DNA of 10,562 nt from Clostridia bacterium (GCA_017547995.1 JAFYNW010000007.1:1-10562); one strand, 5' to 3'; counted from the stretch's first letter, positions 1 through 6,284 are shown. Translations and numbers: made by a program. The notes: generated by a model not told the origin, from the sequence alone.

Positions 1-1073
1 TAGTAGAGGATTGTGTCCATAACGTGGCCGTTTTCGATGATAAGCCCCACGCTCATCGCCATAAGGATGAGAAGCGAGCCTGGGAGTGTGCCTGCCATAC
101 CGGAAAGCAGAGTCTTGCCCACGTTTTTAAGCTTCTGTGAAAGCACAGCCGCTACGATACTGCCGATGAGGAAAATCACGGCAATCACAGGCAGAAGCAG
201 GGATGAAAGGGCGGAAATGAACATTGAAAGGACGATAAACACGCTCATAATGCCGAGAGTGACGTAAAAGGCTGTCATTGCCCATGAGTTCGTCTCCTCA
301 AGGTCGAGATTGAGAATACTGTCGTATTTCAGTCTGAGATGACCGTCATCCTTACTGCAGAGCGACTTTGAAGGGTCCTCTTCAATCTTCTTCGCGTATT
401 TTTTGAGGAATGTGATGAGAATGAGATAGGAAAGCACAAGCACGACAGTGCGGAATGCCAGACCCGAATAGAGAGGCAAGCCTGCGATGCTCTGTGCAGT
501 TGCGAGGGTGAATGGATTGAGCGTTGTAGCCGAAAAGCCGAAGCAGGCGGCAAGCACTGTGCATCCAAGACCGACGAAGCTGTCCCATTTAAGGCTGTAT
601 GCAAGGGCGATGCTGAGAGGGACGAGAACAACAAGCTCTTCAAAAAGCCCGAAGGACGAGCCGAAAACCATGAAAACAGCCGTGATAACAGCGAGCAGAC
701 GATATTTTTTCGAGGAATAACGTCCCACGATGTTGATGAGCAGCTGATTGAGTATTCCGCTTTTTTCGAGCAGGGAGAAAACACCGCCGACGACAACGAT
801 AAAGGCGATGATTACGATAACTGTTGCGGCATCATCCGAGAAAAGCACCTCGAAAGGCGCAGTCAGCACACGCCATACAGGATAGTAAGGCTTGTCTGCA
901 AAGAGGAAGGAATCGGGCACGATGACTTCCCTGCCGTTTTCCATAACGCGCTGATATGCGCCCGATGGAATTGTATAGACGAGCACGCCTGCCAAAACCA
1001 TCAGGACAAAGAGGATGATAACCGAGGTTATAAAGGCTTTTTTGCCGATTTTTAAGCTGTTGTTGCCTTCCAT
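1..1073 (-). CDS. YfcC/DcuC-family membrane carrier, C-terminus beyond window
   Basis: Integral membrane carrier of the YfcC/C4-dicarboxylate anaerobic carrier type (DcuC superfamily). Family members move dicarboxylates or basic amino acids; the substrate here cannot be read from sequence. The frame is open from the ATG at 1071-1073 to the left edge, giving 357 residues of a protein that is usually about 450-500 long. Visible features are a first membrane helix (about 13-33) ending in TIPSGAY (34-40), which is typical of YfcC proteins. Further helices lie at about 83-102, 125-160, 168-185, 205-223, 264-310 and 328-345. A conserved-looking GSSFGLFEEL (138-147) and NPFTLATAQSIAGLPLYSG (186-204) probably line the transport path. 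A charged cytoplasmic loop lies at 224-262. The gene starts 3 nt after the DUF896 stop, with only a weak GAAGAAGAA-like ribosome site, so translation may depend on the upstream gene. Family is fairly sure, substrate unknown. Confidence 0.8.
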   Translation of the reverse strand, partial: MEGNNSLKIGKKAFITSVIILFVLMVLAGVLVYTIPSGAYQRVMENGREVIVPDSFLFADKPYYPVWRVLTAPFEVLFSDDAATVIVIIAFIVVVGGVFSLLEKSGILNQLLINIVGRYSSKKYRLLAVITAVFMVFGSSFGLFEELVVLVPLSIALAYSLKWDSFVGLGCTVLAACFGFSATTLNPFTLATAQSIAGLPLYSGLAFRTVVLVLSYLILITFLKKYAKKIEEDPSKSLCSKDDGHLRLKYDSILNLDLEETNSWAMTAFYVTLGIMSVFIVLSMFISALSSLLLPVIAVIFLIGSIVAAVLSQKLKNVGKTLLSGMAGTLPGSLLILMAMSVGLIIENGHVMDTILY

Positions 1074-1076
1074 AAG

Positions 1077-1262
1077 TTATTTCTTCTTCTTGTCAACGTC
1101 AACGAATTCGATTCTGTCGAGGTTAGCCTTGAGGCTTGCAGTTACAGAGTCGATGTATTCGCGGCGCAAAATATCGCGTTCCTTGATTTCTTCTTCTGTA
1201 AGAGCTCTCTGCTTTGCAAGACGAGCGAGCTCGTTGATTCTGTCAATTCTTTCCTGTGTCAT
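1077..1262 (-). CDS. DUF896 (YnzC-type) small cytoplasmic protein
   Basis: A 61-residue, highly charged, apparently all-helical protein matching the DUF896/YnzC family of Firmicutes. Recognisable features are the N-terminal RIDRINELARLAKQRALTEE (5-24), then EEIKERDILRREYIDS (23-38), the usual two-helix hairpin, and a lysine-rich end (KKKK). The family is typically 60-80 residues and has no established biochemical function; in Bacillus subtilis ynzC lies beside the SOS gene yneA. There is no signal peptide or membrane segment. The start is firm: the ATG at 1260-1262 follows an AAAAGGAG ribosome site (1271-1278) by 8 nt. It sits 27 nt after the methyltransferase gene and 3 nt before the carrier gene, so it is very likely an operon member. 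Confidence 0.88.
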   Translation of the reverse strand: MTQERIDRINELARLAKQRALTEEEIKERDILRREYIDSVTASLKANLDRIEFVDVDKKKK

Positions 1263-1270
1263 AGTTTTGT

Positions 1271-1278
1271 CTCCTTTT
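1271..1278 (-). promoter_or_regulatory. Ribosome binding site of the DUF896 gene
   Basis: The minus strand reads AAAAGGAG, 8 nt before the ATG at 1262. This is one of the better Shine-Dalgarno sequences in the window and fixes the start of this very short gene. Confidence 0.75.
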
Positions 1279-1289
1279 ATGTTGATAAT

Positions 1290-2099
1290 TTATTTTTTGT
1301 AAATCAATACCTGAAACTGTGTCAGCACAGACAGCGTTTCAAGCATAGTCAGCTTTTCCTGGTCCTTCTGGGAGGTCTTGTAATAATAAGGCGTCATTTT
1401 GAAAAGCGCGTCGATGTCGGCGTTGTTTTCAAGATGAATGGTCTGCTCGAGTGTCAGCTTTTCTGTGAGAGTCAGCCCGTCAAGCACCTCGTTTTCCCCC
1501 TTGTTGAGGTAAACCTCATCGTAAACAGCCTCTTTCAGCTCGATGAGATGGCGCTCAAGAGGAATGACCTTGATATAAGTGCCGCCCTTTTTGAGCACGC
1601 GGACGGTGTCGTCAAAGCTTGGGGCGAAAACACTCATCACAATGTCAAGGCTTTCGTCGGCAAAGGGAAGCTCGGACGCACTTGCAACGGCAAGGCTGAC
1701 GCCCCCTCTTTTCGAGCCGACTGCAAGGATATCCTTGGAAATGTCGATGCCGTAGAAGCTCATTTCAATGCCATTTGCATCGAGATGCTCCTTGATATTT
1801 GCCGAATAATAGCATTCGCCGCAGCCTAAATCGAGGAAATCACCGCCGTTTACGGCATATTTCTGTGAAAAATCCTTGAGAGCATTCAGCAGATGGCCAT
1901 AATAGCCCTTGTCGAGAAACTCTCTGCGGCTTTTCGCCATCAGCTTATCGTCACCGTGACGCTTCTTGGAGGACTTCTGCGAAAGCAGAAGATTGATGTA
2001 GCCGTATTTTGATATATCATAACTGTGTCCCACAGAGCATTTTGCCGATTTATCGACAAAACTCAGGGGATTTTTGCATTTTGGACAGATAAATCCCAT
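1290..2099 (-). CDS. rlmA: 23S rRNA (guanine-N1)-methyltransferase, RlmA family
   Basis: An AdoMet-dependent methyltransferase that should modify N1 of a guanine in helix 35 of 23S rRNA, near the peptide exit tunnel. Known Gram-negative members act on G745 and Gram-positive ones (RlmA-II, TlrB) on G748, so G748 is the more likely target; that is inference from taxonomy. At 269 residues it has the usual family length. The N-terminal zinc site is visible as C5, C8, C21 and H25, followed by YDISKYGYINLLL (27-39), typical of RlmA. AdoMet motif I is DLGCGECYYS (90-99), the acidic strand end is GIDIS (117-121), and SVFAP (156-160) is the motif IV region. The ATG follows the mrdA stop after a 6-nt gap, and its Shine-Dalgarno GGAG lies in the last codons of mrdA, which suggests coupled translation. 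Site specificity is unproven. Confidence 0.9.
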   Translation of the reverse strand: MGFICPKCKNPLSFVDKSAKCSVGHSYDISKYGYINLLLSQKSSKKRHGDDKLMAKSRREFLDKGYYGHLLNALKDFSQKYAVNGGDFLDLGCGECYYSANIKEHLDANGIEMSFYGIDISKDILAVGSKRGGVSLAVASASELPFADESLDIVMSVFAPSFDDTVRVLKKGGTYIKVIPLERHLIELKEAVYDEVYLNKGENEVLDGLTLTEKLTLEQTIHLENNADIDALFKMTPYYYKTSQKDQEKLTMLETLSVLTQFQVLIYKK

Positions 2100-2105
2100 A
2101 GTTGT

Positions 2106-4133
2106 TTACTCCAAACCAAAATAATAATCGTAAACTTCTCTTACAACAGGGGCAACCGCACCGCCCGAGCCTGCGTGCTCGATGATTACACAGACAGCGA
2201 TTTCAGGGTTGTCGTATGGAGCAAAAGAAAGGAAGGTGCCGTGGGCAGATGAGCCGCGTTTTGTCTGCGCAGAGCCTGTCTTGCCGCCGACCTTGATAGG
2301 ATAATCGGCAAAAACAGAGGAAGCTGTACCATCATCCGTTGTTGCGCCAAGCATACCACGCTTGATGGCCTCTAAGCTTTCTTCGCTGATTTCCACAGTG
2401 TCGATGATGGAAATATTGTCGTCAAGGTAGGTTTCCTTGCCGTCATAGCTCTTTACACTCTTGAGCAGATGAGTCTGATATCGTGTGCCGCCGTTGATGA
2501 GGGAGGCGATATAGCTTGCAAGCTGCACAGGTGTAAACTGATGCTCAGACTGACCGATAGCCGCCTGAATTGTTTCACCGGGCTGCCATGGATTGTCTTC
2601 CTTGCGGTTTTCAGGGCCTGCAAGACGTCCCTTCAGTTCACCGCTCAGCTCGATGCCTGTCTTCTGGCCAAGACCGAACTTTTTCGCGTATGAATTAAGG
2701 GTTTCAATGCCCATAATACGGCTTGTTTCATAGAAAAAGTAGTTGCAGGAATATTTGATAGCTTCCGAAACGTTGATAGCACCATGCGTACGTCCGTAGT
2801 CATTCCATACCCAGCAGGCAGGAGTGTAGCTCGGTGCATAGTAGCGGTAAACGCCTTCGTCGAGGATTTTCGTATACGGAGTTACGATGCCCTCTTCGAG
2901 AGACGCGAGCGCGGAAACCATCTTGAAAATCGAGCCCGGAGGGTAAAGACCTGCGATAGCACGGTTTACCATCGGGGTGAGTGGGTCGCTGTAAAGGTCG
3001 TTATAATCGGCATTGAATGTGGCCAGATTATAGGTCGGTGACGATGCAAGAGCGAGGATTTCGCCCGAATCGATGTCGATTACAACACAGGCACCGCCTG
3101 CCGCATCGTGACCTGCGCCATTTTTGTTGTATTTGGATTTTTCCTTGATTTGCTCTGTGACCTCAACCAAAGCTCTTTCGGCAACAGCCTGCATTTCGAT
3201 ATCGATGGTGAGATATACGTCCTTGCCTGGCTGAGGCTCGTCAAGGGTTGTGACAGCAGAGGAGAAGCCGTCGATGTCGGTTTCAAGACCGAAGGTGCCG
3301 TCAATCGGACGGAGATATTCTTCAAAGGCCTTTTCTGCCCCATCCTTGCCGACGATGTCATTCATCGAATAGCCCTTTTCCTTATAATCGTCCCATTCTT
3401 CCTTCCAGATTTTGCCCACTCTGCCGAGAATGTGAGCAGCGTGGATTGTGCGGTAAGAGCGGGTTTCGACTTCGTTTATCGTCACACCGGGGAAAAACAT
3501 ACTTGCTTCGCTTATCTTGCTGACAGTTTCGATAGGCACTTCGTCAGCGAAGATATAAGGCGAATAGCTGGAGAATCCCTGATGCTCCATATCATAGCGG
3601 ACACCGACGATGATACGCTTTTCAATGCTTGTATAGGTGTCGGCAATATCATATTTTTCAATGAGCTTTGTCATGATTTCGTGGGCGTTGAGATTATCGT
3701 CCCAGCCCTTCTGCTCACTTACGTAGCTCATAAGCTGATTGTAATATTTGTTGTCAGCGTTTGCGTTTGTGAAGGCGAAAGGCGCAGAGGCGGTGATAGG
3801 CAGAGTATCGTTGAATGCCTGACCTGTCTCTGCCATAAGGGCGCAAAGCTGAAGAATTACTTCATTCTGGCGGTCCTTTTCCCAGAAATAATAGTCGAAG
3901 GCCACCTGAAAGCCAATCTCGTTGGAAACGAGAGGCACGCCGTTACGGTCGTAGATAGTGCCTCGCGAGGCTGTCTGTGTATAGGTCAGCATCGTCTTGC
4001 GGAGTGTGGATTCGTAAATCTCTTCGTGCTGCACAATCTGATAATTGTAAAGACGGAAGCAGATGCCGTAAACACAGGCAACGAAGACGAGAAATATGAG
4101 GAAAATCTTGAATTTAGTGAACTTATTTACCAT
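2106..4133 (-). CDS. mrdA: Penicillin-binding protein 2, elongasome transpeptidase
   Basis: Class B high-molecular-mass PBP (PBP2/MrdA type) that cross-links peptidoglycan during side-wall elongation, acting outside the membrane with MreC, MreD, RodA and MreB. It has 675 residues. A short cytoplasmic start is followed by one membrane anchor (about 9-27). The pedestal/dimerisation region opens with SRGTIYDRNG (56-65). The transpeptidase domain carries all three active-site motifs: SIFK (401-404, nucleophile S401 and K404), SCN (462-464) and KTG (618-620, in VGGKTGSAQT). The YPPGS lead-in (397-401) is also typical. Its start overlaps the mreD stop by 7 nt. A strong GGGGAGG ribosome site lies 7 nt upstream of the ATG, so it can be translated both independently and by coupling. 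The adjacent mreD argues for PBP2 rather than the division protein PBP3/FtsI. Confidence 0.95.
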   Translation of the reverse strand: MVNKFTKFKIFLIFLVFVACVYGICFRLYNYQIVQHEEIYESTLRKTMLTYTQTASRGTIYDRNGVPLVSNEIGFQVAFDYYFWEKDRQNEVILQLCALMAETGQAFNDTLPITASAPFAFTNANADNKYYNQLMSYVSEQKGWDDNLNAHEIMTKLIEKYDIADTYTSIEKRIIVGVRYDMEHQGFSSYSPYIFADEVPIETVSKISEASMFFPGVTINEVETRSYRTIHAAHILGRVGKIWKEEWDDYKEKGYSMNDIVGKDGAEKAFEEYLRPIDGTFGLETDIDGFSSAVTTLDEPQPGKDVYLTIDIEMQAVAERALVEVTEQIKEKSKYNKNGAGHDAAGGACVVIDIDSGEILALASSPTYNLATFNADYNDLYSDPLTPMVNRAIAGLYPPGSIFKMVSALASLEEGIVTPYTKILDEGVYRYYAPSYTPACWVWNDYGRTHGAINVSEAIKYSCNYFFYETSRIMGIETLNSYAKKFGLGQKTGIELSGELKGRLAGPENRKEDNPWQPGETIQAAIGQSEHQFTPVQLASYIASLINGGTRYQTHLLKSVKSYDGKETYLDDNISIIDTVEISEESLEAIKRGMLGATTDDGTASSVFADYPIKVGGKTGSAQTKRGSSAHGTFLSFAPYDNPEIAVCVIIEHAGSGGAVAPVVREVYDYYFGLE

Positions 4134-4639
4134 AAATTATCCTCCCCGTAGAGTCTTCGGGTGAATAAGACTGCAAAATAGACGAGGGTTGAAAGAATAA
4201 CGTTTGCAGGGAGCGAAAGCATAAGGTCACGGAGAAACTCGCCTGACGGAATGCCGATGAAGGCGCCGTTGAGAAGATAGGCGAAGGCATCGTAAAGCAC
4301 AGAGCCCGTGACTGTGAATAAAAGTGCTGTGAGAAGATGACGGCGGAAGTCGATTTCCACTATAAAGCCTGTCAGCATGCCGAGCAGCGGATAGAAAAGC
4401 AGATAGCCTAAAGGGAATCCGCCCTTGACTGCGCATACACAGAAGGCCGCAAAAAAGCCGAAGACAGCACCCGAGGTCATGCCCTCAAACATGGCAACCG
4501 CCACTGTATACATTATAAAATAGTCGCACTTGAAACCAAAGATGCTGATGGAAACCCCGCGGGAAAACTGCAGGACAAAAAGACCTGATGCAAGAAGCAG
4601 GTAGGCTGCATATTTGAAAAAAGTCTTGTTACGCTGCAT
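4127..4639 (-). CDS. mreD: Rod shape-determining protein MreD
   Basis: A small polytopic membrane protein of the elongasome that works with MreC to control PBP2/RodA activity. It has 170 residues, the usual family size, and about five to six hydrophobic segments (about 8-25, 39-53, 55-71, 77-95, 101-124 and 143-161). The family is poorly conserved in sequence. The call rests on length, topology, a central GFPLGYLLFYPLLGMLTGF region (74-92) of MreD character, and immediate linkage to mrdA. The ATG at 4637-4639 follows AAGGA with about 7 nt spacing. The gene is separated from mreC by the AI-2E permease gene and two repeat-rich gaps, whereas mreC and mreD are normally adjacent. Confidence 0.88.
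   Translation of the reverse strand: MQRNKTFFKYAAYLLLASGLFVLQFSRGVSISIFGFKCDYFIMYTVAVAMFEGMTSGAVFGFFAAFCVCAVKGGFPLGYLLFYPLLGMLTGFIVEIDFRRHLLTALLFTVTGSVLYDAFAYLLNGAFIGIPSGEFLRDLMLSLPANVILSTLVYFAVLFTRRLYGEDNLW
4141..4147 (-). promoter_or_regulatory. Strong ribosome binding site of mrdA
   Basis: The minus strand reads GGGGAGG, 7 nt before the mrdA ATG at 4133 and inside the last codons of mreD. It fixes the mrdA start and is the strongest Shine-Dalgarno sequence in the window. Confidence 0.8.
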
Positions 4640-4692
4640 AGTAAATCCTTTTTGATGGGTAAAATTGATGTGTGCTGCGCACGATTGAATAA

Positions 4693-4721
4693 GCGGACCG
4701 TCGGGGACGCCGGTCCCTACA
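4693..4721 (+). repeat. Palindromic CCCTACA-tailed element, copy 1
   Basis: A 29-nt element with outer stem GGACCG (4695-4700) and CGGTCC (4711-4716), followed by CTACA. A second copy at 6183-6211 and an inverted one at 9567-9595 have the same length and layout but different stem bases that still pair. Here an alternative inner pairing of GGGAC (4704-4708) with GTCCC (4713-4717) is also possible. The sequence before it, GATTGAAtaa (4683-4692), is shared with copy 2. Plus orientation is assigned arbitrarily, with the CTACA tail at the 3' end. Confidence 0.75.
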
Positions 4722-4734
4722 CAAAACTAACTCG

Positions 4735-4771
4735 CCTCCCTCTGAGGAGGGAGGTGGCTTGCGTCAGCAAG
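4735..4771. repeat. GC-rich double hairpin repeat
   Basis: Two adjacent hairpins: CCTCCCTC (4735-4742) pairs with GAGGGAGG (4747-4754) around TGAG, then CTTGC (4758-4762) pairs with GCAAG (4767-4771) around GTCA. A further GGAGGGAG follows at 4774-4781 and could compete with the second arm for the first. I recall very similar polypurine/polypyrimidine hairpin units as dispersed intergenic repeats in many Clostridia; only one clear copy is in this window. Confidence 0.6.
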
Positions 4772-4814
4772 ACGGAGGGAGAGACCCTTATTTAATGCGC
4801 CGCAGGCACCGCAA

Positions 4815-4896
4815 TGAATTGCAAAGCAATTCAATTCATGCGCGTAGCGCAATTCATGATGCTTGCATCAATTCACGCACATTTTGTGCAATTCAT
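4815..4896. repeat. Array of small hairpins punctuated by AATTCA
   Basis: AATTCA occurs at 4828, 4833, 4851, 4870 and 4890. Between or around these are four different perfect mini-hairpins. TGAATTGC/GCAATTCA lies at 4815-4833 with loop AAA, and TGCGC/GCGCA at 4839-4851 with loop GTA. TGATGC/GCATCA lies at 4857-4870 with loop TT, and GCACA/TGTGC at 4877-4889 with loop TTT. The linker is constant while the stems vary, each keeping exact pairing. The array ends 3 nt beyond the stop of the AI-2E permease gene (minus strand). Confidence 0.75.
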
Positions 4897-4898
4897 TT

Positions 4899-6044
4899 CT
4901 AATTTTTCTTCCACTTATTGCGTTTTGCGATGAATTCCTTGATGAGTGTGTAGCCGAGGGCAGTAGTCGGCACAGCGAGGAGAATGCCCAGCACGCCGCT
5001 CATATTACCGCCGACAACGATGGACACAAGCACGAGAATGCTTGGAAGGCCGACAGTCTTGCCAACAACCTTAGGATAGATAAGGTTGCCTTCAATCTGC
5101 TGAAGCACTGTGAGGAAGAGGGCGAAAAGCAATGCTTTTACAAGTCCCTGCTGAATGAGCACAAGCACAGCGCCGACAGCCGCCGCAATGAATGCACCGA
5201 CGATAGGGACTAAAGCGGTTACGGCCACGAGGACGGAGATGACCAGCGCCTGAGGGAAGCCGAAAATGAGCATACCCACAAAGCAGAGTGAGGAAAGCAC
5301 GACAGCCTCTGTCAGCTGACCGAGAATGTATTTGGAGAAAATGTCGGATGCCATGCGTGTGACGCGAAGCACCTCGTCATATACCTTCTTAGGGAAAACA
5401 GCCTTTGTAAGGCTTGAGCAGAATGCGCAGATTTTTTCCTTCTGTGCAAGGACATAGATGGCGATGATAAAGCCGATGAGCATATTACTGCCAAAGCTGA
5501 GCACGCCGCCCATTGTGGCGATAGCCGTATTGACAACAGTTTCAGAGCCCTTGACAGCCGAGGTGAAAACTCTGTCGATGGTCGTCTTCCAGTCGATGTC
5601 GATATGCTGAATCATCGAGATATCAAGGTCGTATCTGATAAGAAGATTGTCGATGATTGTGCAGACAGATTCGAGCCAGGAAGGCAGGGAGTTTTTGAGA
5701 AGCACGAAGAGATTCATAATCTCAGGCACAACGACAAGAGCCACAATCGAGATGACGAGCGGCACGAGAGCTATCGTTGCGATGAGAGAAAGTGGGCGTA
5801 CAAGCCAGTGAAGACGCTTGTTTCGCACCTTGTCCAAATGGACAAAAAGCCTTTCTTCGAATATTTTCATAAAAATATTCAGAACAAAGGCAAAAGCAAG
5901 GCCTATGATAACGGGCGTGAAGAGGTCGCACACGCTGCCAAAAGCGGCCAGCAGAATATTCATATTTTGTGATAAGGTCAGCACCACACCGGCAAAAACG
6001 ATGAGGAACATAACCGTGCGGATGTTTTTCTTGTTGAATTCCAT
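4899..6044 (-). CDS. AI-2E family transporter (TqsA/YdiK-like permease)
   Basis: Polytopic inner-membrane protein of the AI-2E family (formerly UPF0118). Some members export autoinducer-2 and others act as Na+(Li+)/H+ antiporters, so the substrate is not assignable. From the ATG at 6042-6044 it has 381 residues. It shows an N-terminal helix pair (about 11-26 and 39-58), a third and fourth helix (about 83-116), an amphipathic central region, and a C-terminal block of helices from about 183. Diagnostic stretches are TALVPIVGAFIAAAVG (276-291) and QQIEGNLIYPKVVGK (315-329). The frame stays open to a GTG at 6077, but the added residues would be encoded by an intergenic palindrome, and MEFNKKNIR is a typical family start. 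No Shine-Dalgarno sequence is visible before the ATG. It interrupts the usual mreC-mreD adjacency and has repeats on both sides. Confidence 0.92.
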   Translation of the reverse strand: MEFNKKNIRTVMFLIVFAGVVLTLSQNMNILLAAFGSVCDLFTPVIIGLAFAFVLNIFMKIFEERLFVHLDKVRNKRLHWLVRPLSLIATIALVPLVISIVALVVVPEIMNLFVLLKNSLPSWLESVCTIIDNLLIRYDLDISMIQHIDIDWKTTIDRVFTSAVKGSETVVNTAIATMGGVLSFGSNMLIGFIIAIYVLAQKEKICAFCSSLTKAVFPKKVYDEVLRVTRMASDIFSKYILGQLTEAVVLSSLCFVGMLIFGFPQALVISVLVAVTALVPIVGAFIAAAVGAVLVLIQQGLVKALLFALFLTVLQQIEGNLIYPKVVGKTVGLPSILVLVSIVVGGNMSGVLGILLAVPTTALGYTLIKEFIAKRNKWKKN

Positions 6045-6053
6045 ATTATTAAA

Positions 6054-6110
6054 TGTAGGGTGGGGGCTTGCTCCCACCGGAAATAAGGTATAGGAGGTGC
6101 TTGCCCCTCC
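6054..6110 (-). repeat. Two tandem GC-rich hairpins, the first with a CCCTACA tail
   Basis: GGTGGG (6059-6064) pairs with CCCACC (6073-6078), and inner GC pairs close a TT loop. On the minus strand it ends in CCCTACA (6054-6060), the same tail as the other palindromic elements. A second unit, GGAGGTGC (6093-6100) facing GCCCCTCC (6103-6110), has the same CTTGC core and a single mismatch, and looks like a diverged tandem copy. The first unit begins about 10 nt upstream of the permease ATG. Confidence 0.7.
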
Positions 6111-6155
6111 CGTAGAGGAAAGTAATAAGAGATAGTGAATAGTGAAGAAATACGG

Positions 6156-6172
6156 TGTGAACTATGTTCACA
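6156..6172. repeat. Perfect 17-nt hairpin TGTGAAC/GTTCACA
   Basis: TGTGAAC (6156-6162) is the exact inverse of GTTCACA (6166-6172), around TAT. It is followed by GATTGAAC and then the palindromic element at 6183. The first copy of that element is likewise preceded by a small GTGC/GCAC hairpin and GATTGAAT, so this hairpin is most likely the outer part of the same composite repeat and not an operator. Confidence 0.65.
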
Positions 6173-6182
6173 GATTGAACAG

Positions 6183-6211
6183 GCGGACTGCCGAGGACGT
6201 CAGTCCCTACA
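6183..6211 (+). repeat. Palindromic CCCTACA-tailed element, copy 2
   Basis: GGACTG (6185-6190) pairs with CAGTCC (6201-6206), followed by CTACA. It matches copy 1 at 24 of 29 positions in the same orientation. Two of the five differences are the two halves of one stem pair (C-G in copy 1, T-A here), so pairing is kept. Confidence 0.75.
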
Positions 6212-6219
6212 ATCGATAT

Positions 6220-6250
6220 GTCATTCTGAGGGCAAAACCCGAAGAATCTC
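6220..6250 (+). repeat. TCATTCTGAG...GAAGAATCTC element
   Basis: ATTCT (6223-6227) pairs with AGAAT (6243-6247). GGG (6230-6232) pairs with CCC (6238-6240) around CAAAA. Between the two stems, GA faces GA, a tandem G-A internal loop. I recall TCATTCTGAGCGAAGCGAAG as a widespread dispersed repeat in several bacterial phyla; this is a variant with a different apical stem. Confidence 0.65.
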
Positions 6251-6284
6251 CTGCGGTTTGCACAATCTCTCTTGCCTCTCTCGT

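Larger units (their letters stand above)
4640..4898. other. Repeat-filled gap between the AI-2E permease gene and mreD
   Basis: This 259-nt gap has no credible gene. From the mreD side it holds the mreD ribosome site, a small hairpin (GTGC/GCAC, 4672-4682), a palindromic element with a CCCTACA tail (4693-4721), a GC-rich double hairpin (4735-4771), an AT-rich spacer, and an AATTCA-punctuated hairpin array (4815-4895). None of the hairpins is followed on the minus strand by a clear T-run, so I cannot call an intrinsic terminator. No convincing promoter for mreD is visible, which leaves open whether mreD is reached by read-through from upstream. Confidence 0.7.
6045..6284. other. Repeat-filled gap between mreC and the AI-2E permease gene
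   Basis: This 240-nt gap has no credible gene. From the permease side it holds two tandem GC-rich hairpins (6054-6078 and 6093-6110) and a stretch with direct repeats of AGTGAA/TAGTGAA (6133-6146). A perfect 17-nt palindrome (6156-6172), a CCCTACA-tailed element (6183-6211) and a TCATTCTGAG element (6220-6250) follow. No intrinsic terminator for mreC with a T-run is visible on the minus strand. No good promoter for the permease gene could be picked; a TTCACA inside the palindrome is a possible -35, but there is no acceptable -10 at the right distance. Confidence 0.7.

Noticed and set aside
329..796. 155-codon minus-strand frame within the left-edge carrier gene
   Set aside because: It is in a different frame from the continuous 357-codon carrier frame that starts at 1073 and reads through the region with clear membrane-carrier motifs.
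3108..4151. 347-codon open frame on the plus strand opposite mrdA
   Set aside because: Same-register shadow of mrdA. The sense strand has all PBP2 motifs and a strong ribosome site, and the antisense product shows no family features.
4735..4754. Intrinsic terminator after the permease gene or before mreD
   Set aside because: The stem is strong, but no T-run follows on the minus strand, where transcription would have to stop.
6045..6077. GTG start at 6077 for the AI-2E permease
   Set aside because: The extra 11 residues come from an intergenic palindrome and have no family resemblance, and no ribosome site precedes the GTG. The ATG at 6044 gives a typical N-terminus, though it also lacks a ribosome site.
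6156..6172. TGTGAAC-TAT-GTTCACA as a CRP-type operator
   Set aside because: CRP sites are TGTGA-N6-TCACA; here the half-sites are 7 nt apart. The hairpin also sits in the same place relative to the palindromic element as a different hairpin does at the first copy, so it belongs to the repeat.
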